DNA from: JAGQYH01 sp041393015
GTDB taxonomy: Bacteria > Bacteroidota > Bacteroidia > Chitinophagales > JADIYW01
DNA: 64,000 nucleotides
Direction: 5' to 3'
NCBI GenBank assembly: GCA_041393015.1
Contig: JAWKKV010000012.1
Coordinates: forward strand, 19,703 to 83,702
The notes below the pieces were generated by a model. The model had not been told where the DNA came from. It did not search any database and saw nothing but the letters and a program-made list of their open reading frames with translations. Of the stretch, positions 26,311 to 36,200 are shown in pieces. The stretch's first letter is position 1. Each line of letters starts with the position of its first letter. A program made the translations under genes and the position numbers.

Positions 26311-26760
26311 TTATCCAAGAATCATTTCTTGATGATCAATTCCATCTTCTAAATAAACTTCGCTGATGACCTTAAAACCTAAATCCTTGTAAAATTGATC
26401 TAGATAACATTGAGCCGAAATTTTTATAGGCATTTCAGGATAAAGTTTTTGAGTTTCGATAATGGCTTTCTTCATTAACGCCTTGCCAATACCTTTTCCT
26501 CTTACCGTTGGCGAACTTACCACACGACCAATAGCTGCAGCAGCTTTGTATTTCAGTTTTGGAGGTATGATTCTAACATATGCTACTAACTTGTCTTTAG
26601 CATAAGCTATTAAGTGCAAGGCATCTTGGTCTAAATAATCCAGATCTTGATACACACAATCTTGTTCTACTACAAATACTTCCGATCTTAAATGTAGGAT
26701 ATCATAGAGTTCTTGAGTAGTAAGTTCATCAAAGCGCTTTAAGTTCCAGTTTGTATTCAT
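26311..26760 (-). CDS. GNAT-family N-acetyltransferase, ElaA-like
   Basis: The 149-residue protein has the GNAT acetyl-CoA fold: the ElaA-type start (LTTQELYDILHLRSEVFVVEQ), the central strand LVAYVRIIPP, and the acetyl-CoA-binding loop GRVVSSPTVRGKGIGKALM (about 79-97, matching the R/Q-x-x-G-x-G/A motif). ElaA-like proteins are small stand-alone acetyltransferases of uncertain substrate. Length is typical. It is between hemH and a small membrane protein gene on the same strand. Confidence 0.88.
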   Translation of the reverse strand: MNTNWNLKRFDELTTQELYDILHLRSEVFVVEQDCVYQDLDYLDQDALHLIAYAKDKLVAYVRIIPPKLKYKAAAAIGRVVSSPTVRGKGIGKALMKKAIIETQKLYPEMPIKISAQCYLDQFYKDLGFKVISEVYLEDGIDHQEMILG

Positions 26761-26814
26761 CTTGTAAACTTAAAAAGTATTGATTTAAAACTTTAAATTT
26801 TATTTTACCAGATA

Positions 26815-27834
26815 CTAACTAGTCACCATATCTACAACGGCTTCTACCCAATCGTCATTAGAGTTTAGGCTCTCCACCAATTGTACTTTTTCACCACCAG
26901 CTTCTTGGAACTCTTCTTGATATTCAACACTAATCTCATAAAGTGTTTCTAAGCAATCGGCCACAAATGCAGGACAAACTACCAATATTTTTTTCTTGCC
27001 TTGCTTAGCTAAATCTTTTAAAACATGATCCGTAAACGGCTGAATCCATGGATCGCGGCCTAAACGCGATTGAAAAGACATGGAATATTGATCTTTGTTT
27101 AGTCCTAATTGATCCACCATTAAATCAGTAGAAGCTTTGCATTGCGCTCTGTAACATAGTTTGTTAGCATCACAAATGGTATTACAACAACTATAGTTTT
27201 CTGCTAAACAATGCTTGCCGGTTAGATCAGTTTTTTTCATATGTCGCTCCGGTAAACCGTGGTAACTAAAAACTACATGATCGTATGTTTCTGGTTGGTA
27301 CGATTGAATATTATTAACAAAAGCTTGGATAAATTTAGGATGATCGTAAAAACTACCAATCCATTTTATAGTTGGCAAAGTATTCCAAGTTTTGGTAATA
27401 TCCATTACTTTTTGAAAAGCAGTGCCAGTGCTACTGCTGGCATATTGAGGAAAAAGTGGCAGTATGATGATTTCATCCACATTAGCTGATCGAAGTTTCT
27501 CTAATCCACTTTTAATAGATGGTGTTTGATACCGCATGGCTAATTCAACCACATATTCATCAGAAAGAGATGCCTTAACTTTATCTGTCAAATTTTCAGA
27601 ATGAAAAAGGAGAGGAGAACCAGTCTTTTCATCCCAAATCTCTTTATAAATTTTAGCGGAATTTTTATATCTAAAAGGAACAATGATGCCTTTTACCAAT
27701 AAAGTTCTCTTCAACCAACCAAAGTCAATTACTCTATCATCCATTAGAAATTCTAACAAATATTTTTTTACATCACTTGGCTTGGGGCTGTCTGGAGTTC
27801 CCAGATTAATTAATAAAACGCCTTTTTTCTTCAT
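26815..27834 (-). CDS. hemH: ferrochelatase HemH
   Basis: Ferrochelatase inserts ferrous iron into protoporphyrin IX (or coproporphyrin III). The start is taken at the ATG at 27834 (MKKKGVLLINLGTPDSP), since the upstream extension by three codons would need a TTG. Motifs include LINLGTPDSP at the N-terminus, the catalytic histidine in VVFSYHGLPERH, the Cys cluster NYSCCNTICDANKLCYRAQC, possibly a [2Fe-2S] or metal site as in some family members, and the C-terminal FVADCLETLYEI with the conserved Glu. Length 339 is normal. hemL lies nearby at 29842 with a two-component system between, all on the minus strand. Confidence 0.95.
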   Translation of the reverse strand: MKKKGVLLINLGTPDSPKPSDVKKYLLEFLMDDRVIDFGWLKRTLLVKGIIVPFRYKNSAKIYKEIWDEKTGSPLLFHSENLTDKVKASLSDEYVVELAMRYQTPSIKSGLEKLRSANVDEIIILPLFPQYASSSTGTAFQKVMDITKTWNTLPTIKWIGSFYDHPKFIQAFVNNIQSYQPETYDHVVFSYHGLPERHMKKTDLTGKHCLAENYSCCNTICDANKLCYRAQCKASTDLMVDQLGLNKDQYSMSFQSRLGRDPWIQPFTDHVLKDLAKQGKKKILVVCPAFVADCLETLYEISVEYQEEFQEAGGEKVQLVESLNSNDDWVEAVVDMVTS

Positions 27835-27940
27835 CTCCTGCAAAATTACTATTACTATGTTTTTGAGAACATTAAATTTTGGCAGATGTTCAGAATAGGG
27901 TTATTATTTTATGTCTATTGAATATTCATTTAAATTCTGA

Positions 27941-27956
27941 TCCGTCATTTGACGGA
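27941..27956. repeat. short palindrome TCCGTCA-TT-TGACGGA
   Basis: A perfect 7-bp inverted repeat with a 2-base loop lies in the 164-base gap between the hemH start and the response regulator stop. On the minus strand it is not followed by a T tract, so it is not a convincing terminator; it may be an operator or a small dispersed palindrome. Downstream (27973-28005) the sequence has loosely repeated GCTAAA words. Confidence 0.35.
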
Positions 27957-28007
27957 CAGGATGACTTAAGTAAGAGCTAAACAGCTAGAATGCTAAAAGG
28001 CTAATAG

Positions 28008-28706
28008 CTAAACAACAAACTTATACCCAACGCCTCTAATGGAATGAAAGAAAACAGGATTTTTAGGATCTTTTTCAAAATGCTTTCTAAAGTTGAGAAT
28101 GAAGTTGTCAATCGTTCGCGTTGAAGGAAAAACATCATAACCCCAAACGAATTGTAGAATCTCTTCCCTAGAAACTACTTCATTTTTTCTCTCGATTAAA
28201 AGTTTTAGTAGTGCCACTTCTTTTTTAGTCATGTTAAAAGTGCCTTGCTGTCCTTGCGCTACATAGGTATTGAAGTTGACTTCATTATCACCAAAGGAGT
28301 AATTGTGTAAATCACTTGTATCAACTTTATTTTGTAGGCTTCTTTTTGCCAACACTTTCACTCGTAACAGAAATTCTTCTAGGTTGAAAGGCTTAGTCAT
28401 GTAATCATCTGCCCCTTTTTTCAAACCGGCAATTTTATCTTTCCCGGTATCTTTTGCAGTTAAAAACAAAATTGGAATTGTGTCATTACTTAAGCGCATT
28501 TGCTCACATAAAGTAAAACCATCAATTTCTGGCAACATCACATCTAAAATAATCAAGTCAAATGCCTGCTCTTTAAAGGTTTTAAGCGCTAGTTTTCCTC
28601 TATCGGCGGTGACTACTTCATAGCCTTCTAACTCGAGATTTAATTTAATAACCTCTTGAAGATGAATTTCATCTTCTACCAAAAGAATTCTTTGTTGGTT
28701 AGTCAT
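28008..28706 (-). CDS. OmpR-family response regulator
   Basis: The 232-residue protein has a receiver domain (about 5-120; VEDE at 10-13, phospho-acceptor Asp55 in IILDVMLPEIDG, Lys in YMTKPFNLEE) and a winged-helix OmpR/PhoB DNA-binding domain (about 135-230, NMTKKEVALLKLL ... RTIDNFILNFRKHFEKDP ... IRGVGYKFVV). It is read from the same strand and just downstream (121 bases) of a histidine kinase gene, its likely partner. The pair resembles the RprX/RprY-type systems of Bacteroidota. It is flanked by hemL and hemH. Confidence 0.93.
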   Translation of the reverse strand: MTNQQRILLVEDEIHLQEVIKLNLELEGYEVVTADRGKLALKTFKEQAFDLIILDVMLPEIDGFTLCEQMRLSNDTIPILFLTAKDTGKDKIAGLKKGADDYMTKPFNLEEFLLRVKVLAKRSLQNKVDTSDLHNYSFGDNEVNFNTYVAQGQQGTFNMTKKEVALLKLLIERKNEVVSREEILQFVWGYDVFPSTRTIDNFILNFRKHFEKDPKNPVFFHSIRGVGYKFVV

Positions 28707-28827
28707 AGATTTAATTGTAATGGTTAGTCAATAAACTTATAACGCATAAATTGTTCCAATGATGTCATTTAACGGTCATAAAAGAAAAATAGGGCATTCA
28801 GAGATTTGCGTTGAAATCGCTTGTATT

Positions 28828-29811
28828 CTACAGACACGGTAAAACAATCTTAAAAATCACACCTTTCGCACTATCTACAATAGAAACATTACCTTGATGT
28901 GCTTCAACTACTTCTTTTACAATATACAATCCCAAGCCAGTTCCTTTTGAAGATCGAGTATTTTCATCTCCAATTCTATAAAATTTATCCCAAACCTTGT
29001 TTTTCTCCAATCTAGAAATGGGTTCACCATCATTGGCTACCATTAATACCATTTCATTTCCTTGTTCCTTTAAGCTTACGTTGATGTTGCCTTTGGGTAG
29101 ACAATATTTAACAGCATTATCCATTAAATTGGTCAATACACTGGCAATCAAAACAGTATCACCTTTCGTATACAAGTTGGGTTGTATATCAGAAGAAAAG
29201 GTAAAATTAGCCTTATATGATTCTGAATATTTTAGGTAAATGGCATCATATAATGCCGAAACATTTAATTCAGCTTTATCATAGATAATCTCTTTACCAT
29301 CCATTTTTGCTGCAAGCAATAATTTTTCTACCAACAACCTTAATCTCTCCAATTCTTCATTGCTATTCGCCAATAATTTTTGTTTTTGCTTTTCTTCTAA
29401 ACTATCGCGTTTTAAAAGCGTCTGAATGTTTAGCAAGGCGCTGGCTAATGGCGATTTCAGCTCATGGGTAATAGATAAAAGGAAGTTACTTTGCTGCATC
29501 GCCAAGTTTATTTCCTTTTTGAAATAGGTAAAAACTTGAATAATGCCTATGAGTAATAAAATAAAGAAGATGACGGCTTCTGTAGCTATGGTAATGCTTT
29601 GCCGCTTATACTGTTCGTTTAATCTAGCCACTTCTTGATTGTAAAGCTCTAATGTGGTTTCTGAGGTATCAATATCAATAATCAAATCGTACAGCGCCAA
29701 CTTATCATTATAGGCAGTTACATTTTTTTGATAAATTAAAACGCCCCATCGCACAAAAATGATTAAAAGAAAAGCGGCAAACAGAAAGTATAGCAGATTT
29801 CTTTTAGGCAT
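28828..29811 (-). CDS. sensor histidine kinase
   Basis: The 327-residue protein has two membrane helices (about 5-25 and 75-95) enclosing a short periplasmic loop of about 50 residues, a HisKA domain with phospho-acceptor His in LSITHELKSPLASALLNI, and an HATPase domain with VLTNLMDNAVKYC (N box), VANDGEP (G1-like) and GTGLGLYIVKEVV (G2). The small loop suggests sensing within the membrane or through a partner. The response regulator encoded 121 bases downstream is the natural partner. Upstream (30 bases) is hemL on the same strand, so the kinase may be in a transcription unit with a heme-synthesis gene. Confidence 0.92.
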   Translation of the reverse strand: MPKRNLLYFLFAAFLLIIFVRWGVLIYQKNVTAYNDKLALYDLIIDIDTSETTLELYNQEVARLNEQYKRQSITIATEAVIFFILLLIGIIQVFTYFKKEINLAMQQSNFLLSITHELKSPLASALLNIQTLLKRDSLEEKQKQKLLANSNEELERLRLLVEKLLLAAKMDGKEIIYDKAELNVSALYDAIYLKYSESYKANFTFSSDIQPNLYTKGDTVLIASVLTNLMDNAVKYCLPKGNINVSLKEQGNEMVLMVANDGEPISRLEKNKVWDKFYRIGDENTRSSKGTGLGLYIVKEVVEAHQGNVSIVDSAKGVIFKIVLPCL

Positions 29812-29841
29812 ATCATCATTATCAAATCAAAAGGTAAAGTA

Positions 29842-31137
29842 TTATCCTTTAAAAACAAAGTCGAAGCCTTGTTTCATCTTTTCAATGGTTTCGTCAATAA
29901 TCTCTTTAGTATGCGCTCTCGATATAAAACCAACTTCATAGCCTGAAGGTCCTAAATAAACGCCATGCTCCAATAAGAAGTTGTGGAATTTTTTGAAGTA
30001 CTCCATTCCTGCACTGTTGATCTTATCGGCACTATTAACATGATGTTCTTTTGAAAAAGAGATCCAATAGATAGAACCGATATGGAAAAGCCGAACAGAA
30101 TAATCTTTAGCTTCTATGTATTCATTTAAAGATTCCACTAAATATTGTGTCTTTTCATTTAGATCTTCATAGAAATTTTCTTGCAGACAAGCCGTTAACT
30201 GAGCAATACCTGCAGCCATCGCAACCGGATTACCTGATAATGTTCCAGCTTGATACACAGGGCCTAAAGGAGCAACATGTTCCATAATGGTTTTACTAGC
30301 GGCATAAGCGCCTACCGGCATGCCACCACCAATAATCTTTCCGAAAGTATAAATATCTGCCACTACATTGTAAATATGTGTAGCGCCTTCAAAATGAACT
30401 CTAAAACCACTGATTACTTCATCAAAAATTAGCAAGGCATTGTTCATCGTGCAAAGCACTCTTAACTTTTCCAAGAATGTTTGTGATTGGATCAATAAAC
30501 CATTATTAGCAGGAATAGGCTCAATGATTACTGCGGCGATATCATCTTTATATTTAGCAAATGCTGCTTCTACCGCTTCAATATCGTGCAAAGGAACCAC
30601 AATAGTTTCTGCTGCATAAGGTTCAGGAACACCGGCAGAAGAGGAAGTTCCAAACGTCACTAATCCAGAACCAGCTTTCACTAACATACTGTCTACATGA
30701 CCGTGATAGCAGCCTTCAAACTTGATGATTTTGTTCTTTTTGGTATAGCCTCTTGCTAACCGTAAGGCAGACATTACTGCTTCTGTGCCACTGCTCACAA
30801 ATCGAATCATATCAATATGATGATGATTTTCCACTACCAATTTAGCTAACTCATTCTCTAGTTTGGTTGGTGCACCAAATGAAGTTCCCGTTTTTAAAGT
30901 ATTTTCAATGGCATTAATCACTTCCGGTGGACGATGGCCTAAAATAAGCGGTCCCCAAGAGCAACAATAATCAATGTATTGATTGCCATCTTCATCAGTA
31001 ATATAAGCACCATCGCCACTGGCAATAAAAATTGGACTGCCAATCACAGATTTAAAAGCTCTTACCGGAGAATTTACACCGCCCGGCATATATTGCTTGG
31101 CTACTTCATACAATTGATTCGAATTATCTCTTTTCAT
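29842..31137 (-). CDS. hemL: glutamate-1-semialdehyde 2,1-aminomutase HemL
   Basis: HemL makes 5-aminolevulinate from glutamate-1-semialdehyde in the C5 route to heme. The 431-residue protein has the class III aminotransferase fold: start MPGGVNSPVRAFKSV, phosphate-binding SSGTEAVMSALRLARG, cofactor Asp in LLIFDEVISGFRV, and the PLP lysine in YTFGKIIGGGMPVGAY. Length and motifs are canonical. Downstream on the same strand follow the histidine kinase and response regulator genes, then hemH. A TACCTTTG -7-like box lies 49 bases upstream of the start on the minus strand. Confidence 0.96.
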   Translation of the reverse strand: MKRDNSNQLYEVAKQYMPGGVNSPVRAFKSVIGSPIFIASGDGAYITDEDGNQYIDYCCSWGPLILGHRPPEVINAIENTLKTGTSFGAPTKLENELAKLVVENHHHIDMIRFVSSGTEAVMSALRLARGYTKKNKIIKFEGCYHGHVDSMLVKAGSGLVTFGTSSSAGVPEPYAAETIVVPLHDIEAVEAAFAKYKDDIAAVIIEPIPANNGLLIQSQTFLEKLRVLCTMNNALLIFDEVISGFRVHFEGATHIYNVVADIYTFGKIIGGGMPVGAYAASKTIMEHVAPLGPVYQAGTLSGNPVAMAAGIAQLTACLQENFYEDLNEKTQYLVESLNEYIEAKDYSVRLFHIGSIYWISFSKEHHVNSADKINSAGMEYFKKFHNFLLEHGVYLGPSGYEVGFISRAHTKEIIDETIEKMKQGFDFVFKG

Positions 31138-31185
31138 TGGATTTGATATTTAATACTGATATTAGCCTTAATGCTATATGGTTAA

Positions 31186-31193
31186 CAAAGGTA
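31186..31193 (-). promoter_or_regulatory. candidate -7 box for hemL
   Basis: On the minus strand TACCTTTG fits TAnnTTTG exactly and lies 49 bases before the hemL ATG. A TTG at the expected -33 distance is not evident, so support is partial. Confidence 0.4.
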
Positions 31194-31349
31194 AAAGATT
31201 GAAAGTTTATAAGTCGATTTTTAAATTAAAAAGATGTGAAAAAGAGAAGTGTTGATTTAAATTGATTTGTTACATTGTTTATATTTTAGTTGGTTAAGCG
31301 CTATGGTAACTAAAATATATTAGGAAGGATAGCTGTTAAAAGTACACAC

Positions 31350-32012
31350 ATGGAATCAAATCCATTGAGGGAGAAAATTATTGAAATAGGAGAAATACCT
31401 TTTAGATTATGGCTGGAATTTGAAGAAACGAGCCCTTGGGAGGATCTCGAAAATGATTGCGCCAATATTAAAGTAGATACCTTAGATGGAAGAAGTTATG
31501 GAATAAATGTATGGACGTTTAAATTCCTAGAATCAGCTGTTAAACTGAATGAAGTAAATGGGGAGAATTTGTGTGGACTTTATCAGACTCCTCCTGACTT
31601 ATTCGTAAAAGAGTTGACCAGAATTTGCATTGAAAAAACGATTGTTGACTTATTGAAAAAAGGAAACTTAGAAGAGGTGCTAAACAATTCAATTTTTGGA
31701 TTGAAATTTATTGAGCCGTATTGGTGTGCAATGGAAATGGAAGAGAAAAGTAGACAAGCTATGATGGACGAACTTAAGCTTGAATTGCATGACAATCATA
31801 CATTATACAACGAGCATCTTGATTTGCTAGCAAGAAAAACGAACAATGATGATATTGTATTGGAGTTAGAAGATGGAAGAATTGCTGTTGTACATTTGAC
31901 TTGGAAATCGAAAAAGGAAACAAATGGATATCCCCTAACAAGTATCTATAAAGACAAATTAGATTTTTGGAATAAAAAAATGAAACAGGATATACTTGAA
32001 TTCAATGAATAA
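31350..32012 (+). CDS. soluble protein of unknown family
   Basis: The 220-residue acidic protein has no signal peptide or membrane segment. Its N-terminal half (about 15-120: IPFRLWLEFEETSPWEDL, GINVWTFKFLESA, YQTPPDLFVKELTRICIEK) and C-terminal half (about 130-215: LHDNHTLYNEHLDLLARK, AVVHLTWKSKKETNGYP) look like two mixed alpha/beta domains. The C-terminal HTLYNEHLDLLAR and LTWxxxxExxGYP pattern is reminiscent of small immunity-type proteins, but I cannot assign a family and no toxin gene is adjacent. It lies 24 bases before a GH3 enzyme gene on the same strand. Confidence 0.6.
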   Translation: MESNPLREKIIEIGEIPFRLWLEFEETSPWEDLENDCANIKVDTLDGRSYGINVWTFKFLESAVKLNEVNGENLCGLYQTPPDLFVKELTRICIEKTIVDLLKKGNLEEVLNNSIFGLKFIEPYWCAMEMEEKSRQAMMDELKLELHDNHTLYNEHLDLLARKTNNDDIVLELEDGRIAVVHLTWKSKKETNGYPLTSIYKDKLDFWNKKMKQDILEFNE

Positions 32013-32036
32013 TAACCTCAACTTTTAAAAATAAAA

Positions 32037-33134
32037 ATGATAAAATCAATTCTAAGCCTTTCACTTGCATTAAACATAGTTGGCTCTATAAATGCACAAT
32101 CTCATAAGCTCCAAGATTTTTACAATTATGATCCTATGATAGAGCATAGAGTAGATGAAATTTTCCTCTCGTTAAATGATACTACTCGTGTAGCACAAAT
32201 GATTGTTACTTCTGCTGGTGAATTAGGTAAGCCGGAAAGTGTGGTGATTAAATTAGTAAAAGAGAATAAAATTGGAGGCATCGTATTTCTTAAAGGCACC
32301 AAGGAAAATCATAAAAAAATGATTGAGAATTTAAATACTATCGGCACTGCTCAAAATCAGTTACCATTGCTATATTCTATTGATGCAGAACCTAGTTTAT
32401 TTAACGGTAGATTACAAGGAACTGATCCCATGATCAATACAATTGATATTAAAACAGTAGATCAATGTGATTCGATTGTAAGTGTAATTAATAAGGATTT
32501 AATAGAAATTGGTTTTCGACAAAATTTTGCGCCAGTTGTAGATGTAAGTCCTCAGAATGAAGCCATAAAAAATAGAAGTTTTAGCAGTGATAAGGAGAAA
32601 GTGATTGAATTAAGTAAGCAATTTATTCAAACCACACAAGAACAAGGTATTGTAGCTACTGCTAAGCATTTTCCGGGTCATGGTTTAGTACAAGGTGACA
32701 CACATAAGAAATCGGTTTATATAGATGGAGAATTAAAAGAATTAGATGTCTATCCACCTTTAATCGAGGCTGGTGTACTTTCCATTATGATGGCGCACAT
32801 TACCATTGTGAATAATTCAAAATATGATACGAAGGAACTTCCTGCGAGTTGTTCTAGAAATATTGTAACAGGATTATTGAAGGAAGAGTTAGGTTTTAAG
32901 GGACTTATTATTACTGATGCCTTAAACATAATGAAAGCCGTTACCATCATTGATAATGCTCCTTTGTTGGCCTCAAAAGCGGGTAATGATATGTTGTTGA
33001 TGCCAATTGATGAAACCGCAACGATACATTCAATTCTTGCAGAGATGGCCAATGACGCTAACTATCAAAATCAAGTTTATCAATCGGTCAAGAAGATCAT
33101 TCGATTAAAACTATTTTTAGGATTGATGGAGTGA
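32037..33134 (+). CDS. glycoside hydrolase family 3 protein, NagZ-like
   Basis: The 365-residue protein has a signal peptide (about 1-20, ending INAQS) and a GH3 N-terminal TIM-barrel. The family signature is clear: ATAKHFPGHGLVQGDTHKKS (His/Asp of the acid-base region) and LIITDALNIMKAV, whose Asp is the expected nucleophile. The usual substrate motif reads SIDAEPSLFNGRL instead of IDQEGG, a notable variant. GH3 enzymes of this length are mostly N-acetyl-glucosaminidases (NagZ-like) releasing sugars from peptidoglycan or glycans; the signal peptide suggests periplasmic action. Activity is likely, precise substrate uncertain. Confidence 0.85.
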   Translation: MIKSILSLSLALNIVGSINAQSHKLQDFYNYDPMIEHRVDEIFLSLNDTTRVAQMIVTSAGELGKPESVVIKLVKENKIGGIVFLKGTKENHKKMIENLNTIGTAQNQLPLLYSIDAEPSLFNGRLQGTDPMINTIDIKTVDQCDSIVSVINKDLIEIGFRQNFAPVVDVSPQNEAIKNRSFSSDKEKVIELSKQFIQTTQEQGIVATAKHFPGHGLVQGDTHKKSVYIDGELKELDVYPPLIEAGVLSIMMAHITIVNNSKYDTKELPASCSRNIVTGLLKEELGFKGLIITDALNIMKAVTIIDNAPLLASKAGNDMLLMPIDETATIHSILAEMANDANYQNQVYQSVKKIIRLKLFLGLME

Positions 33135-33160
33135 GAGAAATGGTGTACTTGATTTACATT

Positions 33161-33207
33161 ACTCGAAACTCGAAACTCGAAACTCGAAACTCGAAACTTG
33201 AAACTTG
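33161..33207. repeat. tandem 7-bp repeat (ACTCGAA)
   Basis: Five perfect ACTCGAA units followed by a variant ACTTGAA and a partial ACTTG form a 47-bp array in the 82-base gap between the GH3 gene and the convergent kinase gene. The unit is not a multiple of three and lies outside genes, so it has no coding effect. Confidence 0.85.
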
Positions 33208-33216
33208 CATTTGCAT

Positions 33217-36200
33217 TTAAACTTCCTCTCCAAACTTGGGAAAAACAATATAGAAAGTAGTGCCTATGCCCAACTCAGATTCAAACCAAATATTTCCATT
33301 TGATTTTTCAATGATATTTTTTGCTATTGCTAATCCTAATCCGGTGCCGGAAGATTTAGTAGTAAAGTTAGGTTCAAACACTCTTTGCCCTTTTTCTTCT
33401 GAAATACCAATTCCATTGTCTTGTAGTTCCACTCTATATAAACCTTCTTTTTCAATTAATCGAACTTCAATCTTACCTTCATTATCTTCATTTATGGCTT
33501 GTGTGGCGTTTTTTAGAAGGTTGTTGAATACACCAATCATTTGATTTTTATCTGCTTTGATAAAACAGGCGTCATCCGGTAAAACAGTGGTAATTTCTAC
33601 ATGCTGCAAATTATGAAATAAGGCTGCCGTTGATTTCAATACCTCTTTTAAATCTACTTTCTGTAGCTCTGCTGCCGGCATTTTCGCAAAGTTAGAGAAC
33701 TCAGAAGCGATATGTGTTAAACTATCAATCTGCTCAATTAATCTGCCCGAGATTTGTTCTGCCAACTCTTTAATGTCTGGTCGATTTTGTTTCAAAGCCA
33801 TTTGTAAATGCTGAATACTCAACTTCATTGGCGTTAACGGATTTTTAATCTCGTGTGCCACTTGCTTCGCCATTTCTCTCCAAGCACTTTCTCTTTCCGA
33901 TTTCGCCAAAAGTTCGGCACTCTTTTCAAGCTCTACGATCATCCGGTTATATTCCGCTACCAACATACCAATCTCATCTTTGTTTTTCCATTCAATAGGA
34001 ACATTCTTTTCACGTAGTTTTACCGTACTTAAACGCTCTTTAATGATGGTCAACGAGTTGGTGATCGATCTACTTAATAACAAAGCAATGGCCGTTGCGG
34101 TAAGGATCAATAACACATAAACATTTACTAAAGCCACTAAGAAATAGGAGATGTCTGCTCGGAAACTTTGTTGCTTACTGTAATACGGAAAGTGCAAATA
34201 AACCAAAGTTTCTTTTTCGGCATTGGTATATGGTAAATAGGCAGACAAATAGTTGAGCTTACCAATTTTTTCATTTTGAACATGTCTTGTTTTTCCAAGT
34301 TCTTGTAAATGATAATAGGCAATTGGATTAATACTTTTAGAAATTAGTTCTTTGTTGAAAATATCCGGTTGAGAAGTAAACTCTAAATGTCCATCAAGAT
34401 GATAAACATTTAAATCAATGGAGTGAATTTTAGCCAAAGTTTGAATTCTGTTTTCCATTATTTCTTCAAACTGTTTCTCTGTGAAATTATTAGGTGCCTC
34501 ATCTTTCATGTAGGCATTTAAATTAATCACTAAGGAATTAGCTTTTCTTAAAAGTCTATCGTTATGATAGTTGTTGTATTGATTTTGGAAGTAGATTAAC
34601 GTCACTACACCAATGATAAAAAGAGAAGACAACACCAATGAAATCATTGATATTTGAATTCGCCTTTGTAAAGTGACCGGCTGCGATTCGATCATTACTA
34701 AATCTTTGTTGAGAATTAGATCGCGGAAGCCAAGCACCCAAATCAATACAATGATTAATAAGTAAAAACAAAAGATGTATGAAAAGGCAGAAAACGGACT
34801 AATAATCGCTCTTTTTTTGTTGGATAGAACAACTGTGGTTTCATTGTCGCTATTGTAAACTAAGTGGTGGTAATCATCATCGTTATAAAAAATGTACTGT
34901 CCAATTCCGCCTTCTGCAAAGTTTAGGGACGCCGTATATTCATAGTCGCCTTTACTTTTTTGGAGTTTACTGTTTTCGTAAATAGCGTATTCATAGTCAT
35001 CTTCCGTCGGTTTAGATTGTCTACTCTTAGAGATTAATAACTCAGGATAAGCACTGGAAGAACCAAAAACTTTTGGTACAACTTCAATGAATAAATGACC
35101 TTGTATTTCTCCGTTTTCATCAATGGGATAGTAAAGCAAGTATTTTAAGCTCTCTTTTGAGCCGGAAAAATATTTAATGTTTGGGGAAACCGAATTACGT
35201 GATTTGTTTTGATACAGGTCATTTAACTCAGCATAACCTTTTTCCAATTCTCCTTTTAATGGTAATTCATTTTTGTTAAAAGGGAAGATGCTAATGTTGT
35301 ATCTATTTTCAAATTCGTTGAAATATTTAGTGTACAATCGCTCATCCAAATAATAGTCGCTTAAATAAGGATGGGTAAAATAGCGCTTAATAAAGTTGTC
35401 CGTTAGTATTTGATCTCCTGATTCTAACAACTTAAATTCTTCAGAGAAATCTCTTTCAAACAATAATTCTGAGATAAAATCTTTTTGCTTATCAAATTCT
35501 TTTGAAGCGTTGTTTGCTGTTATTATTGTAGCTGTTGTTCCGGCAAAAATGGAAACAATCAATAGGTAATTAATGAAATTAAACTGAATGATTCCCGTTT
35601 CGTTTAAGATAAAATAGGCAACCGTTAGAATAAAGAAAACAGCAATGGTAAATCCGCTTAAGAAAGGCACTGCGGCAATAACATAATAAACGAAGAATGC
35701 GCAGAATGCTGTAATTATTATCAGTCTTATTAATGGGAAGCTGCTAGCAATCAAAGCGGTTTTGGTCCATCCGATGAATAAAATAACAAACCAAATGGCA
35801 AAAATGATCATACCTACTAAGCTGTAGACAGATAAGGTATAGAAGTTATAGAAATCAAAAGATATAGTGGAATTGTCTACTACGCTTCTAATGATTAAAA
35901 TAGTGGCTACGAAAACAATACTATTAAAAACAAATAGGAGTAATAAATAGATGTTCGAAATTAGGTTACTGCTGCCATTTTTGGGGAGCTTTAAATATTT
36001 GCTTAAAAACAAGGCAACGCACAAACTCGCTAAGGAGTAAATTAGGAGAATACCTAATGAGGAAACATAATTAGAGGAAGCATAGATATTAGAAGAAAAA
36101 AGAGCAGTGTGCTTTACATACAAGAAAAGGTCGGTGTAATGCAGAAGAATGCCAGCCGCTAAGGAAACAGTTAAAACAATAATGGCCCAAACAGTCTTTT

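Noticed and set aside
27835..27843. TTG start for hemH three codons upstream
   Set aside because: The ATG at 27834 starts exactly at the conserved ferrochelatase N-terminus MKKKGVLLINLG.
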